Shown here in pieces: positions 1 through 7,485 of a stretch of 9,291 bases of DNA; the first letter of the stretch is position 1, and each line of letters starts with the position of its first letter. The DNA comes from Candidatus Opitulatrix roisinitermitis (lineage in GTDB: Bacteria; Actinomycetota; Actinomycetes; Actinomycetales; Bifidobacteriaceae). The DNA is taken from the NCBI GenBank assembly GCA_031288055.1, contig JAITSD010000058.1, positions 1 through 9,291 of the forward strand, written 5' to 3'. Below the pieces are notes generated by a model. The model had not been told where the DNA came from. It saw only the letters and a program-made list of their open reading frames with translations, and ran no database searches. The position numbers and the translations under genes were made by a program.

Positions 1-1
1 G

Positions 2-265
2 AATTTAAAAAAATCAGGTTACTTTGTAATTGGCTTGGACGGTCAGGCTAAAGATAATATTTCCCAAATTAATATAGATAATCAACCAACAGTTTTGGTT
101 TTTGGATCTGAGGGTAAGGGTATATCTTATTTAGCTTTACAAACTTGTGATATTACGGCAAAAATCCCTATAGATAAAAAAGTTGAATCACTTAATGTGT
201 CAGTGGCTGCTGGAATTACACTTTGGGAATTATTTACTTGTGATGAGAATATTTATACAAATTGA
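2..265 (+). CDS. rlmB: SpoU/TrmH-family rRNA 2'-O-methyltransferase, C-terminal part (RlmB-like)
   Basis: Only the last 87 codons are in the window, and the reading frame is open to the left edge, so the true start lies outside. The fragment carries the signature knot motifs of SPOUT methyltransferases. VFGSEGKGI (fragment residues about 33-41) matches motif 2. IPI followed by SLNVSVAAGI (residues about 55-72) matches motif 3, whose Asn-Val-Ser loop helps form the deep trefoil knot that binds S-adenosylmethionine. The spacing and the CD...IP...SLNVSVA pattern resemble E. coli RlmB, which methylates the 2'-OH of G2251 in 23S rRNA. A TrmH-type tRNA enzyme or another SpoU paralogue cannot be excluded without the N-terminal substrate domain. 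It ends at TGA, is the only plus-strand gene seen, and converges on the aminopeptidase gene. The hairpin 150 bases downstream probably terminates it. Confidence 0.85.
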   Translation, partial: NLKKSGYFVIGLDGQAKDNISQINIDNQPTVLVFGSEGKGISYLALQTCDITAKIPIDKKVESLNVSVAAGITLWELFTCDENIYTN

Positions 266-417
266 TGCAGATAGTAAAAATTAAAATATCGCAAATAGGC
301 AGAATTTTTAATAGTTAATTTAGTATTTGAAAAGTTATGAAAACTTTCCAATTAAGATATTTGAATTATATGCTTTTTATTTATATATTTTATTAGAAAA
401 TAAAAATAATTTAACAA

Positions 418-464
418 AAAACACAGTATTTTATAAGGATTGAGCTCATAAAATACTGTGTTTT
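418..464. terminator. bidirectional intrinsic terminator hairpin
   Basis: The arms 418-434 and 448-464 are a perfect 17-bp inverted repeat around a 13-base loop. On the minus strand the stem runs into six Ts (421 down to 416). On the plus strand it ends in four Ts followed by GTT. The position between convergent genes fits a shared terminator for the methyltransferase gene on the plus strand and for minus-strand transcripts coming from the aminopeptidase or the small unit at 510-600. The minus-strand direction has the better T tract. Termination itself is inferred from structure only. Confidence 0.8.
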
Positions 465-509
465 GTTGGTTTAACACCAATATGATAAGTTTTTTAATTT
501 AAAAAATCA

Positions 510-566
510 TTAAACTAATACTGGTCTAGGTGTCCAACCGTAAGTCATAATGTATTGTGTGTACAT
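510..566 (-). CDS. possible 18-residue microprotein
   Basis: An ATG at 566-564 opens an 18-codon frame, MYTQYIMTYGWTPRPVLV, ending in TAA at 512-510. Upstream are purine-rich GGGAAAGG runs, with AAGG 8 bases before the ATG. This is the only well-spaced Shine-Dalgarno-like sequence in front of any start codon in the window. The in-frame stop TAG lies five codons upstream, so the frame cannot be the tail of a longer gene. The peptide is rich in Tyr, Thr and Pro, with one Trp; it has no signal sequence or recognisable motif. An ORF this short is expected often by chance, so the support comes from the neighbouring promoter-like sequence, ribosome site and terminator. It could instead be a chance frame within a non-coding RNA. 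Confidence 0.3.
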   Translation of the reverse strand: MYTQYIMTYGWTPRPVLV

Positions 567-599
567 CGGGATTGCCTTTCCCTAATTTCCTTTCTACAA

Positions 600-629
600 T
601 GTATATGTTAACATAAATTATATTTTCAA
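600..629 (-). promoter_or_regulatory. possible promoter with embedded 12-bp palindrome
   Basis: Read on the minus strand, TTGAAA (629-624) and TATACA (605-600) are spaced by 18 bases and would start a transcript near position 593, just before the purine-rich ribosome site of the 18-codon ORF. A perfect TATAAT at 622-617 is an alternative -10 but has no good -35 partner. The spacer contains the perfect palindrome TATGTTAACATA (604-615), which is where a repressor operator would often sit. AT-rich DNA generates such boxes by chance, so this is a moderate to weak call. Confidence 0.35.
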
Positions 630-709
630 TAAGTATATTAAAGATCTAAATAACAAAAATATTATATAGTTAAAAAAGCGAATTACCCAATATGTCAGTG
701 GTCATTGAA

Positions 710-3262
710 TTATACTTTTTGAACTTTTAAAGCCCTAGCGGTCGAATCAATATTCTCTTTGACTAATCGCTTTAAAGCATCTGGTTTATTAGTATTTTGC
801 TTTAACCAAGCTTTACCGCTAGCTAATAATTTTTCATTAGCTAAAATAGATGGATAGAGACCAGTTATAATTGTTGAAGCGGTTGTAAAATCCTTTTTAT
901 CCCATATTTGTGAAATAGAATTATAATATTTATCAACATATTTTTCTAAAAGTGATGGTTTTGGCACATCTAAAAATCCTGAAATTTTATAAGTTAGTGT
1001 ATAATTTGATAATTGATTAGCTTGAATAATTTGCTGAAAAATATTATCTTTATGTTTTTGACTAGGGATAGCTGATTCAGCAAAAGTGGCTAATAATTCG
1101 CCTTTAGCGGTTGGATCTGTTTTTAATTCGTTGTTAATATCAGATTTGGTGGCTACTCCACAGCGAATTTGACCTATAAGCAATTTCCATCGCAAATCTT
1201 GGTCTATTTTTAGTCCTTTTAAAACTAATTCATTTTGCAAAATTTGTCGTAAAATTTCGCCGTCTTTTTTAGATATTGCTCTAGCAGCAAAAGTGCTAAT
1301 TAATTGCAATTGCTCAGATGAATTTGGTTTGGCACTGAGAGCTATTTGTAATAAAAAGTCTAAATATTTTCTATTATAATTGTCCTTAATGTCACGACTA
1401 ATGTAAAAATCAATAGCTGAACCGATAAATGATAAAGTTCTAGAGATAATAGAGTGCGAGTTTTCCACAGATAGAATTGGTAAAATTGTGTCGATAAACT
1501 CTTGAGCAGATAATTCTGAATCTCGTAACATATCCCAAAATGTAGTTATAATGACTGCTCTAGCCATAGGGTCGTCAACTTTTTTTAAATCGTTTTTAAT
1601 TGTGGTAAAAGATTTTTTATCAAAACGAATTTTTGAATAAGTTAAATCATCATCATTGATAATTAATAGATCTGGCATATTTTTGCCATCTATTTCATAA
1701 ATATGTGTTAATGGTCCATCAATATCAACATCTATATATTCAGTTCTAATTATTTTATTATCAACTCTATTATAAAAACCCAATCTTAGTCTATGAGGTC
1801 GTAAAGTTGGATGTGAACGAGTGGCTGTTTGATGAAGTATAAACTTAGTAATTTTATTATTCGATTGATGAATTTCTGGTTTTATAGTATTTATACCGGC
1901 TCTTTCTAGCCAACTTAAAGACCAAGAACGGAGATTTTTGCCCGATTTATCTTCAATTTCGGCAATTAAATCTGATAGGGTAGCATTAGAATAGGCGTGA
2001 TTAGTTAAATAAGATTGAACCCCGTTAAAGAATTCTTTTAATCCCACATAGGCTACTAGTTGCCTTAAAACTGCACCACCTTTAGCATAAGTGATTCCAT
2101 CAAAATTAACTCTTATATCATCTAAATCCCGTATATCAGATACTATAGGGTGAGTGGTTGACTGTTGATCTTGAGTCATGCCCCACGATTCCTCAATCAT
2201 AGCGTAAGAGACCCAGGCATCTGTCCAATGAGTTGCATTTAAACAGCAATAGTATGACATAAAATTAGCAAATGATTCATTTAACCATAAATCATTCCAC
2301 CATTTCATAGTGACTAGATCACCAAACCACATATGTGCTAATTCGTGTAAAACTGTTTCATCTCGTCTGGCTTTGGTTGAATCAGGAACTTTAGAGCGGA
2401 AAATATAGTCATCTCTTAATGTTACGCAGGCAGCATTTTCCATAGCTCCAGCGTTAAATTCTGGACAAAAAATTTGGTCATATTTAGCAAAAGGATAGGG
2501 AAAATTGTAAACATTAGCAAAAAACTTAAAACCTAATTTAGTGGTATTAAAAATATTTTCTGCGTCCATAAATTGACTTAAAGATTGTCGGCAATAAAGA
2601 CCTAAAGGAATTGTTCGACCATCAGCATTAATTAAATAATCACGCCATTTAGCAAAGGGTCCAGCTACTATAGCTGTTACATAGGTGGCTAATTTTAAAG
2701 TTGGTTTAAAAGACCAAATCGAACAAGATTTTTTGTCATAAGATTTAAAATTAGTTGGTGTGGCTTCAGGTGTTGGCATATTAGAAATAACTTCCCAATG
2801 GCTAGGAGCTGTGATAGTGAATTTAAATGTACCTTTTAAATCAGGCTGATCAAAACAAGCGAAAACTCTACAAGCGTCTGGTACTTCAAATTGCGAAAAA
2901 CAATAAGCTTGATTATCAACTGGATCCACAAAACGGTGTAAACCCTCACCAGTATTGCTAAATAAACATTTTGCTCGAATGACTAAAGTGTTTTTGTCTT
3001 GTAAATCCTCTAAAATAATTCTATTGTTTTTATAATGCTGCTTAGGGTTTAATTCTGTACCATTAAAAATTATCGTATATATTTCAGAAGCTATAAAATC
3101 TACAAACGTGGTTGTACCCTTAACAGCATTAAATTGTATATACGTGATAGAGGAAAAATAAGTTTCGCTTAAAGTTAAATCTACAGCTATTTCATATCTG
3201 GGATTAGAAATAACTCTCGATCTTTCTTCGGCTTGTGCATATAATAAATTAATTCCGTCCAT
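710..3262 (-). CDS. pepN: M1-family zinc aminopeptidase (aminopeptidase N type)
   Basis: This is a complete 850-residue metallopeptidase that removes N-terminal amino acids from peptides. There is no signal peptide, so it probably acts in the cytosol on peptides from protein turnover or uptake. The N-terminal saddle domain (about 1-190) contains QFEVPDACRVFACFDQPDLKGTF (124-146, family signature). The exopeptidase motif GAMEN is at 272-276. The zinc site HELAH is at 306-310, with the third zinc ligand Glu329 in NESFANF, exactly the HExxH-x18-E spacing. Tyr392 (TYAKGG) fits the transition-state tyrosine. The C-terminal half (about 530-850) is the helical ERAP1-like domain. The N terminus (AQAEERSRVISNPRYEIAVDLTL) resembles actinobacterial PepN and supports this start. 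No Shine-Dalgarno sequence precedes the ATG. It is separated from the upstream membrane-protein gene by 130 bases and probably has its own promoter. All catalytic residues are intact. Confidence 0.96.
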   Translation of the reverse strand: MDGINLLYAQAEERSRVISNPRYEIAVDLTLSETYFSSITYIQFNAVKGTTTFVDFIASEIYTIIFNGTELNPKQHYKNNRIILEDLQDKNTLVIRAKCLFSNTGEGLHRFVDPVDNQAYCFSQFEVPDACRVFACFDQPDLKGTFKFTITAPSHWEVISNMPTPEATPTNFKSYDKKSCSIWSFKPTLKLATYVTAIVAGPFAKWRDYLINADGRTIPLGLYCRQSLSQFMDAENIFNTTKLGFKFFANVYNFPYPFAKYDQIFCPEFNAGAMENAACVTLRDDYIFRSKVPDSTKARRDETVLHELAHMWFGDLVTMKWWNDLWLNESFANFMSYYCCLNATHWTDAWVSYAMIEESWGMTQDQQSTTHPIVSDIRDLDDIRVNFDGITYAKGGAVLRQLVAYVGLKEFFNGVQSYLTNHAYSNATLSDLIAEIEDKSGKNLRSWSLSWLERAGINTIKPEIHQSNNKITKFILHQTATRSHPTLRPHRLRLGFYNRVDNKIIRTEYIDVDIDGPLTHIYEIDGKNMPDLLIINDDDLTYSKIRFDKKSFTTIKNDLKKVDDPMARAVIITTFWDMLRDSELSAQEFIDTILPILSVENSHSIISRTLSFIGSAIDFYISRDIKDNYNRKYLDFLLQIALSAKPNSSEQLQLISTFAARAISKKDGEILRQILQNELVLKGLKIDQDLRWKLLIGQIRCGVATKSDINNELKTDPTAKGELLATFAESAIPSQKHKDNIFQQIIQANQLSNYTLTYKISGFLDVPKPSLLEKYVDKYYNSISQIWDKKDFTTASTIITGLYPSILANEKLLASGKAWLKQNTNKPDALKRLVKENIDSTARALKVQKV

Positions 3263-3306
3263 ATTATTTAGTTTATACTATTTATATATATAACAAATCT
3301 GGATCA

Positions 3307-3312
3307 ATTATA
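3307..3312 (-). promoter_or_regulatory. possible -10 box for the aminopeptidase gene
   Basis: The minus strand reads TTTTGTATAATTG here, a perfect TATAAT that would give a 5' leader of about 38 bases before the aminopeptidase ATG at 3262. No convincing -35 hexamer sits 16-18 bases upstream. A second AT-rich candidate (TATAAA) closer to the ATG would give a nearly leaderless transcript. The 130-base gap and lack of overlap with the previous gene make a local promoter plausible, but its exact site is uncertain. Confidence 0.3.
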
Positions 3313-3354
3313 CAAAATAAATATTTTATAAATTAGGAAGTACAAATTAAAATA

Positions 3355-3369
3355 AACTAATATTTAGTT
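3355..3369 (-). repeat. short AT-only inverted repeat after the membrane-protein gene
   Basis: AACTAA and TTAGTT flank a three-base centre, 24 bases beyond the stop of the membrane-protein gene. On the minus strand the hairpin is followed by TATTTTAATTTG. This could act as a weak terminator for the hpf-secA operon, but a six-pair stem with one G-C pair per arm is thermodynamically poor. It may equally be chance in AT-rich DNA. Confidence 0.2.
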
Positions 3370-3392
3370 GAAATTATTTTGATGGGAACAAA

Positions 3393-3968
3393 TTAATTAA
3401 TCAATTGCCAGACTATTGGTAAATTATAAGTTATAAAAAAAACTATTATTTGCCAAAATAAAAAGAAAGTCCAGTTATATTTAGTTTGAGTAATCCAAAT
3501 TAATTTTGACTGTCTGGAAATTATTATATAGGCAATTAATTCAAATAGAAGGTAAATTATAAATGCTGCAATGGCAGAAATTATACCTATAGAAACAGCA
3601 TTGGCTAAATTAGCTCTATCCCCAAAGACAATTTGTGTGGAATCATAAAAATTAGTTTTTAAAAAACAAAAGCCACATAAAAATTGTACAAATGAAAAAT
3701 CAATTACAAATAATATAAAGGCAAGTTTTTTATTTTTAACAGCGATTAATAGAATAATATTTAACAAGCTTATTAAAGCAAAAAATTGTCCTAAAAATAA
3801 ATAATATGTTGAGCTAATTTTAGGAATAGAGGTATACAATAAAGCAGTATTTCGCCCAATCCAATATGGCAAAACTAAAATTGCCACAACGGCGATTATA
3901 TAACCCCAAGGTAAATGTTTTTTGTGCTCTATTTCAAGCTCAATGGGAGACTTTAGGTTTTCGCCCAT
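3393..3968 (-). CDS. five-helix membrane protein of unknown function
   Basis: I do not recognise this 191-residue protein. After a short charged N terminus (MGENLKSPIELEIEHKKH) it has five hydrophobic segments at about 21-38, 55-77, 82-103, 122-150 and 166-188, joined by short Lys/Arg-containing loops. It is therefore an integral cytoplasmic-membrane protein with no visible catalytic motif. The start chosen (ATG at 3968-3966) lies inside the 3' end of secA, giving a 29-base overlap in another frame. This suggests translational coupling and co-transcription with hpf and secA. The same frame stays open upstream to an ATG at 4151, but that part would run entirely inside secA and reads as an out-of-frame shadow of its Lys/Asn/Pro-rich tail. 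A role linked to export is suggested only by position. Confidence 0.75.
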   Translation of the reverse strand: MGENLKSPIELEIEHKKHLPWGYIIAVVAILVLPYWIGRNTALLYTSIPKISSTYYLFLGQFFALISLLNIILLIAVKNKKLAFILFVIDFSFVQFLCGFCFLKTNFYDSTQIVFGDRANLANAVSIGIISAIAAFIIYLLFELIAYIIISRQSKLIWITQTKYNWTFFLFWQIIVFFITYNLPIVWQLIN

Positions 3969-6717
3969 GGCACATTTTGTATTTTTTATCGCTACCGCAC
4001 GGACAAGGTTGATTTGGTTTGGCGTTGTAATAAACTTTTCCGTTAGCACTGGATTTTTTGACCTGTTTTGGTTTATTTTTACCGTTATTTTTAGTGTTTT
4101 GGTTTGGGGCTTTTGCTCGACTGGTTGTTGGATTATCAAAACCGCTCTCATCGGGGCTAGTATATTCCATTTGAGCCTGTTCAGCTTGAGCTCGTCTTTG
4201 TTGCTCTTGCTCTTGGTCTGATAAAACTTTTATTTGGAAATGGAATAAGAAAGCCACAGATTCTGACACAATTGATTCATTCATAACACCAAAAAGTCGT
4301 GAACCCTCATTAGTATATTCAACTAAAGGGTCTTTTTGAGCCATAGCTCTGAGACTAATACCTTCTCGTAAATAATCCATTTGGTAAAGATGTTCACGCC
4401 ATTTTCTATCTAAAACTGATAAAAGTATGCGTCTTTCTAATTCTCTAAGGGTTTGGGAACCAATTTCATCTTGTCGTTTTTTGTAAACTAATTTAGCATC
4501 AGCTGAAAACTCTTCTATTAAGAATTCCGTTGACAAAGATCCTATAGAGCCGGCACTTTCAATTAATTCGTCAATGCTAATTGTGGGAGTATAAATTGAA
4601 GTTATAGAATTAGTTAGAATTTCCATATTCCATTCCTCTGGCACGATATCATTAGTTTGAGAGATAATTACCGAGGATATAACTTGTGATATAAAATCTT
4701 GAATTTGAGACGCCAAATTTTCACCTGATAAAATTCGATGTCTTTGAGCATACATAACTTCTCTCTGGCGATTCATAACATCATCATACTTTAAAACATT
4801 TTTTCTAATTTCAAAGTTTCTAGCTTCCACTTGAGTTTGAGCTCTGAGAATTGATTTAGTAACCATTTTGGATTCTAGGGGCATATTTTCTGGTAAATTA
4901 GATAATTCCATAACTCTGGTAACCATATCAGAATTGAATAAGCGCATTAACTCATCCTCCATGGAAAGATAAAATCTTGATAAACCGGGGTCACCTTGGC
5001 GGCCAGAACGACCTCTTAACTGATTATCAATACGACGAGATTCGTGTCTTTGTGTGCCTAAAACATATAAACCACCTAACTGAACGACTTCGTCATGTTC
5101 TTTAACACATCTTTTTTGAGCATTTTTAAGTTCTTTAGGCCAAGCTTTTTCATAAGCTTCGGGGTTTTCAACAGAGTCGAAACCTTTATCTTTCATATTT
5201 TGAACTGCTAAAAATTCAGCATTTCCACCAAGCATAATATCAGTACCACGACCAGCCATATTAGTTGCTACTGTGACAATGCCTTTACGACCAGCCATGG
5301 CTATCACAGCTGCTTCTCGACTATGGTTTTTAGCGTTTAAAACATTATGTTGAACACCAGCTATTTTTAAGGCTTTAGAAATTTCTTCTGAACCCTCCAC
5401 TGAGGTAGTACCAACTAAAACTGGTTGTCCAGCTTGATTGCATTGTTTAATATCATCAATAATAGCTGAGATTTTGCCATTATTAGTTCTAAAAACTAAA
5501 TCTGATTTATCATCCCTAATCATAGGCATATTTGTTGGTATAGGAATAACGCCCAAATTATAGGTACCTTGAAATTCTGCAGCTTCAGTTTCAGCAGTAC
5601 CTGTCATACCAGCTAATTTGTCATACATTCTAAAATAGTTTTGTAAAGTTATAGTGGCATAGGTTTGATTCTCTTCTTTAATTTCAACATTTTCTTTAGC
5701 CTCAATAGATTGGTGAATGCCTTCAGAATATCGTCGACCTTCTAAAACTCTACCAGTGTGCTCATCAACAATTAAAACTTCACCGTTTGTTACAATGTAA
5801 TCTTTATCTCTGAAAAATAATTCTTTAGCCTTAATAGCGTTATTGGCAAAAGTTAAATAAGGTGTATTAAGCGATTCATAAAGATTGTCAATTCCTAAAT
5901 CTTTTTCAATTTTTACAATACCTGATTCCAACAAAGCCACGGTTTTTTTCTTTAAATCGACTTCATAGTCAAAATCTATATCTAATTTTTTAGTAATTCT
6001 AGCAAACTCTCTATACCATTTATTATTGTCTGAAGCAGCTGGTCCAGAAATAATTAATGGAGTTCTAGCTTCGTCAATTAAAATAGAGTCAACTTCATCA
6101 ACTATAGCATAAAAATGCTCTCTTTGGACTAATTCAGTTGACGACCAAGCCATATTATCTCTTAAATAATCAAAACCAAATTCATTATTTGTACCATAAG
6201 TTATATCGGCGTCATATTGCTTGCGTCTAATTTCAGGAGTTTGGTTACTAATTATACATCCCACGGTCATACCTAAAAAGCGATAAACTCTGCCCATTAG
6301 TTCGGATTGATATGAAGCTAAGTAGTCATTAACCGTTATTACATGAACACCTTTTCCAGTTAAAGCATTTAAATAGACCGCTAAAGTGGCAACTAAAGTT
6401 TTACCTTCACCGGTTTTCATTTCAGCGATATTACCCAAATGCAAAGCTGCCCCACCCATTAATTGAACATCAAAATGTCTTTGACCCAAAGTTCTTTTAG
6501 CGGCTTCTCTAACTGAAGCAAAAGCTTCAACCATTAGATCCTCTAAACTTTCGCCGTTTTGCCAGCGTTCTTTATATTCTTTAGTTAAATCGCGTAAATC
6601 TTTATCTGATAAGGATTCATAATCGGCTTCCAAAAGATTTACATCTTGGGCAATTTTATTTAATTGCTTAAGTCGCTTACTTTCTCCAGTTCTTAATATT
6701 TTATCAATTAATGTCAT
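3940..6717 (-). CDS. secA: preprotein translocase ATPase SecA
   Basis: SecA is the ATP-driven motor that pushes unfolded preproteins through the SecYEG channel. The 925-residue protein is full length. The Walker A motif is in MKTGEGKT (100-107) and the DEAD-like Walker B is DEVD (207-210), followed by the highly conserved SILIDEARTPLIISG (211-225). The preprotein cross-linking region runs from about 226 to 370, ending near QNYFRMYDKLAGMTGTAE (359-376). The second nucleotide-binding domain contains TNMAGRGTDIMLGGN (485-499) and the arginine-finger motif QLRGRSGRQGDPG (566-578). The helical scaffold and wing domains follow, then a low-complexity Gln/Asn/Lys linker (about 833-898). The protein ends in an intact zinc motif, with Cys905, Cys907, Cys916 and His917. 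The ATG follows the hpf stop codon with no gap, so its translation is probably coupled to hpf. It ends in TGA. Confidence 0.98.
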   Translation of the reverse strand: MTLIDKILRTGESKRLKQLNKIAQDVNLLEADYESLSDKDLRDLTKEYKERWQNGESLEDLMVEAFASVREAAKRTLGQRHFDVQLMGGAALHLGNIAEMKTGEGKTLVATLAVYLNALTGKGVHVITVNDYLASYQSELMGRVYRFLGMTVGCIISNQTPEIRRKQYDADITYGTNNEFGFDYLRDNMAWSSTELVQREHFYAIVDEVDSILIDEARTPLIISGPAASDNNKWYREFARITKKLDIDFDYEVDLKKKTVALLESGIVKIEKDLGIDNLYESLNTPYLTFANNAIKAKELFFRDKDYIVTNGEVLIVDEHTGRVLEGRRYSEGIHQSIEAKENVEIKEENQTYATITLQNYFRMYDKLAGMTGTAETEAAEFQGTYNLGVIPIPTNMPMIRDDKSDLVFRTNNGKISAIIDDIKQCNQAGQPVLVGTTSVEGSEEISKALKIAGVQHNVLNAKNHSREAAVIAMAGRKGIVTVATNMAGRGTDIMLGGNAEFLAVQNMKDKGFDSVENPEAYEKAWPKELKNAQKRCVKEHDEVVQLGGLYVLGTQRHESRRIDNQLRGRSGRQGDPGLSRFYLSMEDELMRLFNSDMVTRVMELSNLPENMPLESKMVTKSILRAQTQVEARNFEIRKNVLKYDDVMNRQREVMYAQRHRILSGENLASQIQDFISQVISSVIISQTNDIVPEEWNMEILTNSITSIYTPTISIDELIESAGSIGSLSTEFLIEEFSADAKLVYKKRQDEIGSQTLRELERRILLSVLDRKWREHLYQMDYLREGISLRAMAQKDPLVEYTNEGSRLFGVMNESIVSESVAFLFHFQIKVLSDQEQEQQRRAQAEQAQMEYTSPDESGFDNPTTSRAKAPNQNTKNNGKNKPKQVKKSSANGKVYYNAKPNQPCPCGSDKKYKMCHGRKPKVSH

Positions 6718-7371
6718 TTAATTATTGGTTTTTTGATTAGGCTCAGCAATTTCAAGTTCCAAAACACCATAATTCCAATTTCTACGAGCATAAACTAAAG
6801 CGGGTCGATTAGTTTCCTTGTTTATAAATATAAAAAAAGGATGTCCCAGCATTTCCATATTATAGATGGCTTGAGATTTTGTCATAGGCTTTGTTTTATG
6901 AACTTTTGAACGAACTATTGAACCAGCCGCTAATGGCTCTTCATCATAACGATTATATTTATCGGACATTTCTTGTATAATATCTTTGGAAACATTGGCT
7001 CTGGCAGCTTCAAGTGCTTCATTACTAGGTGCTTCTAATGGTAAAAATTTTAAAGCATCTTTATTTCTTAAAGAAAGTAATTTATCATGAGCTCGTCGCA
7101 GTTGTTCATATAATTTATATAATGCTTCATCCAGGGCTGCATATCTATCAATTCCAGGAGATGTGGAACGATAAACAGAACCTTGTCCTGAAATAGTAAT
7201 TTCCACTTTTTCGGCTTCACTAGCCCTTGAAGGGTTTTTTTCCTCTTTAACTTCAACTCTAATTAATGAAGCACTAGGCACATAATAAGAAACTTTGGTT
7301 ATTTTTTTTTCAACAATGCTTTTAAACTTTTGATCTAGTTTTGTGTTTTGACCCGAAATCTGAATTTCCAT
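6718..7371 (-). CDS. hpf: ribosome hibernation promoting factor, long form (HPF/S30AE family)
   Basis: This 217-residue protein is a long HPF, which binds the 30S decoding centre and pairs ribosomes into inactive 100S dimers during starvation. The N-terminal S30AE domain (about 1-100) starts MEIQISGQNTKLDQ and contains the typical DRYAALDEALYKLYEQLRRA helix (75-94). A variable linker follows (about 101-150). The C-terminal dimerisation domain (about 151-208) has the family hallmarks IVRSK, KPMTKSQAIYNMEMLGHPFF and NYGVLELE. The presence of this domain separates it from short HPF and YfiA. It is the first gene of the hpf-secA-membrane protein operon, a linkage also seen in Bacillus, where yvyD (hpf) lies beside secA. 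An AAAGG lies only one base before the ATG, too close to work as a normal Shine-Dalgarno site. The long non-coding stretch upstream may hold regulatory signals. Confidence 0.95.
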   Translation of the reverse strand: MEIQISGQNTKLDQKFKSIVEKKITKVSYYVPSASLIRVEVKEEKNPSRASEAEKVEITISGQGSVYRSTSPGIDRYAALDEALYKLYEQLRRAHDKLLSLRNKDALKFLPLEAPSNEALEAARANVSKDIIQEMSDKYNRYDEEPLAAGSIVRSKVHKTKPMTKSQAIYNMEMLGHPFFIFINKETNRPALVYARRNWNYGVLELEIAEPNQKTNN

Positions 7372-7441
7372 GCCTTTAGTTTATCACGATATATACAAAT
7401 AACAATCCTCAGAAATAAATATTTAAAGAAATAATTTAGAC

Positions 7442-7454
7442 ACACTTTTAGTGT
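7442..7454 (-). repeat. small inverted repeat in the hpf leader
   Basis: ACACT (7442-7446) and AGTGT (7450-7454) flank three bases, forming a five-pair hairpin about 70 bases before the hpf ATG. It is small and could be chance, or it could be part of a structured leader together with the larger hairpin upstream. Confidence 0.2.
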
Positions 7455-7485
7455 TAAATAATCCCAAAAAACTAGCATAACACAA

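Larger units (their letters stand above)
412..597 (-). ncRNA. candidate small structured transcript (about 180 nt)
   Basis: If transcription starts just downstream of the promoter-like sequence at 600-629 and stops at the hairpin at 418-464, the product is an RNA of roughly 180 bases. It could form several local hairpins: GGGA/TCCC near its 5' end (about 568-583), TTTTTTAA/TTAAAAAA around a single base (490-506), TTGGT/ACCAA around five bases (466-480), and the terminal 17-bp stem. It matches no RNA family I recognise; in particular I do not see 6S, SRP, tmRNA or RNase P RNA features. It may be a regulatory RNA, the mRNA of the 18-codon ORF inside it, or simply the 3' UTR of the aminopeptidase transcript. 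The call is tentative. Confidence 0.3.
266..709. other. intergenic region between convergent genes
   Basis: This 444-base stretch lies between two convergent genes. The part next to the methyltransferase gene (266-411) is AT-rich, and I see no gene or convincing signal in it. The rest contains a long terminator hairpin (418-464), two smaller inverted repeats (466-480 and 490-506), a possible 18-codon minus-strand ORF (510-566) with a good ribosome-binding site, and promoter-like sequence with a 12-bp palindrome (600-629). Positions 630-709 are AT-rich and appear featureless. Confidence 0.7.

Noticed and set aside
3393..4151. 252-codon version of the membrane-protein gene starting at 4151
   Set aside because: The extra 61 codons lie wholly inside secA in another frame and mirror its Lys/Asn/Gln-rich tail. 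The hydrophobic protein starts naturally at the ATG at 3968.
3922..4221. 99-codon plus-strand hydrophobic frame
   Set aside because: It is antisense to the low-complexity end of secA; hydrophobic Leu/Phe/Ser runs are the expected complement of Lys/Glu/Gln-rich coding sequence. No upstream signals.
7068..7256. 62-codon minus-strand frame inside hpf
   Set aside because: Fully contained in hpf in another frame, with no independent evidence.
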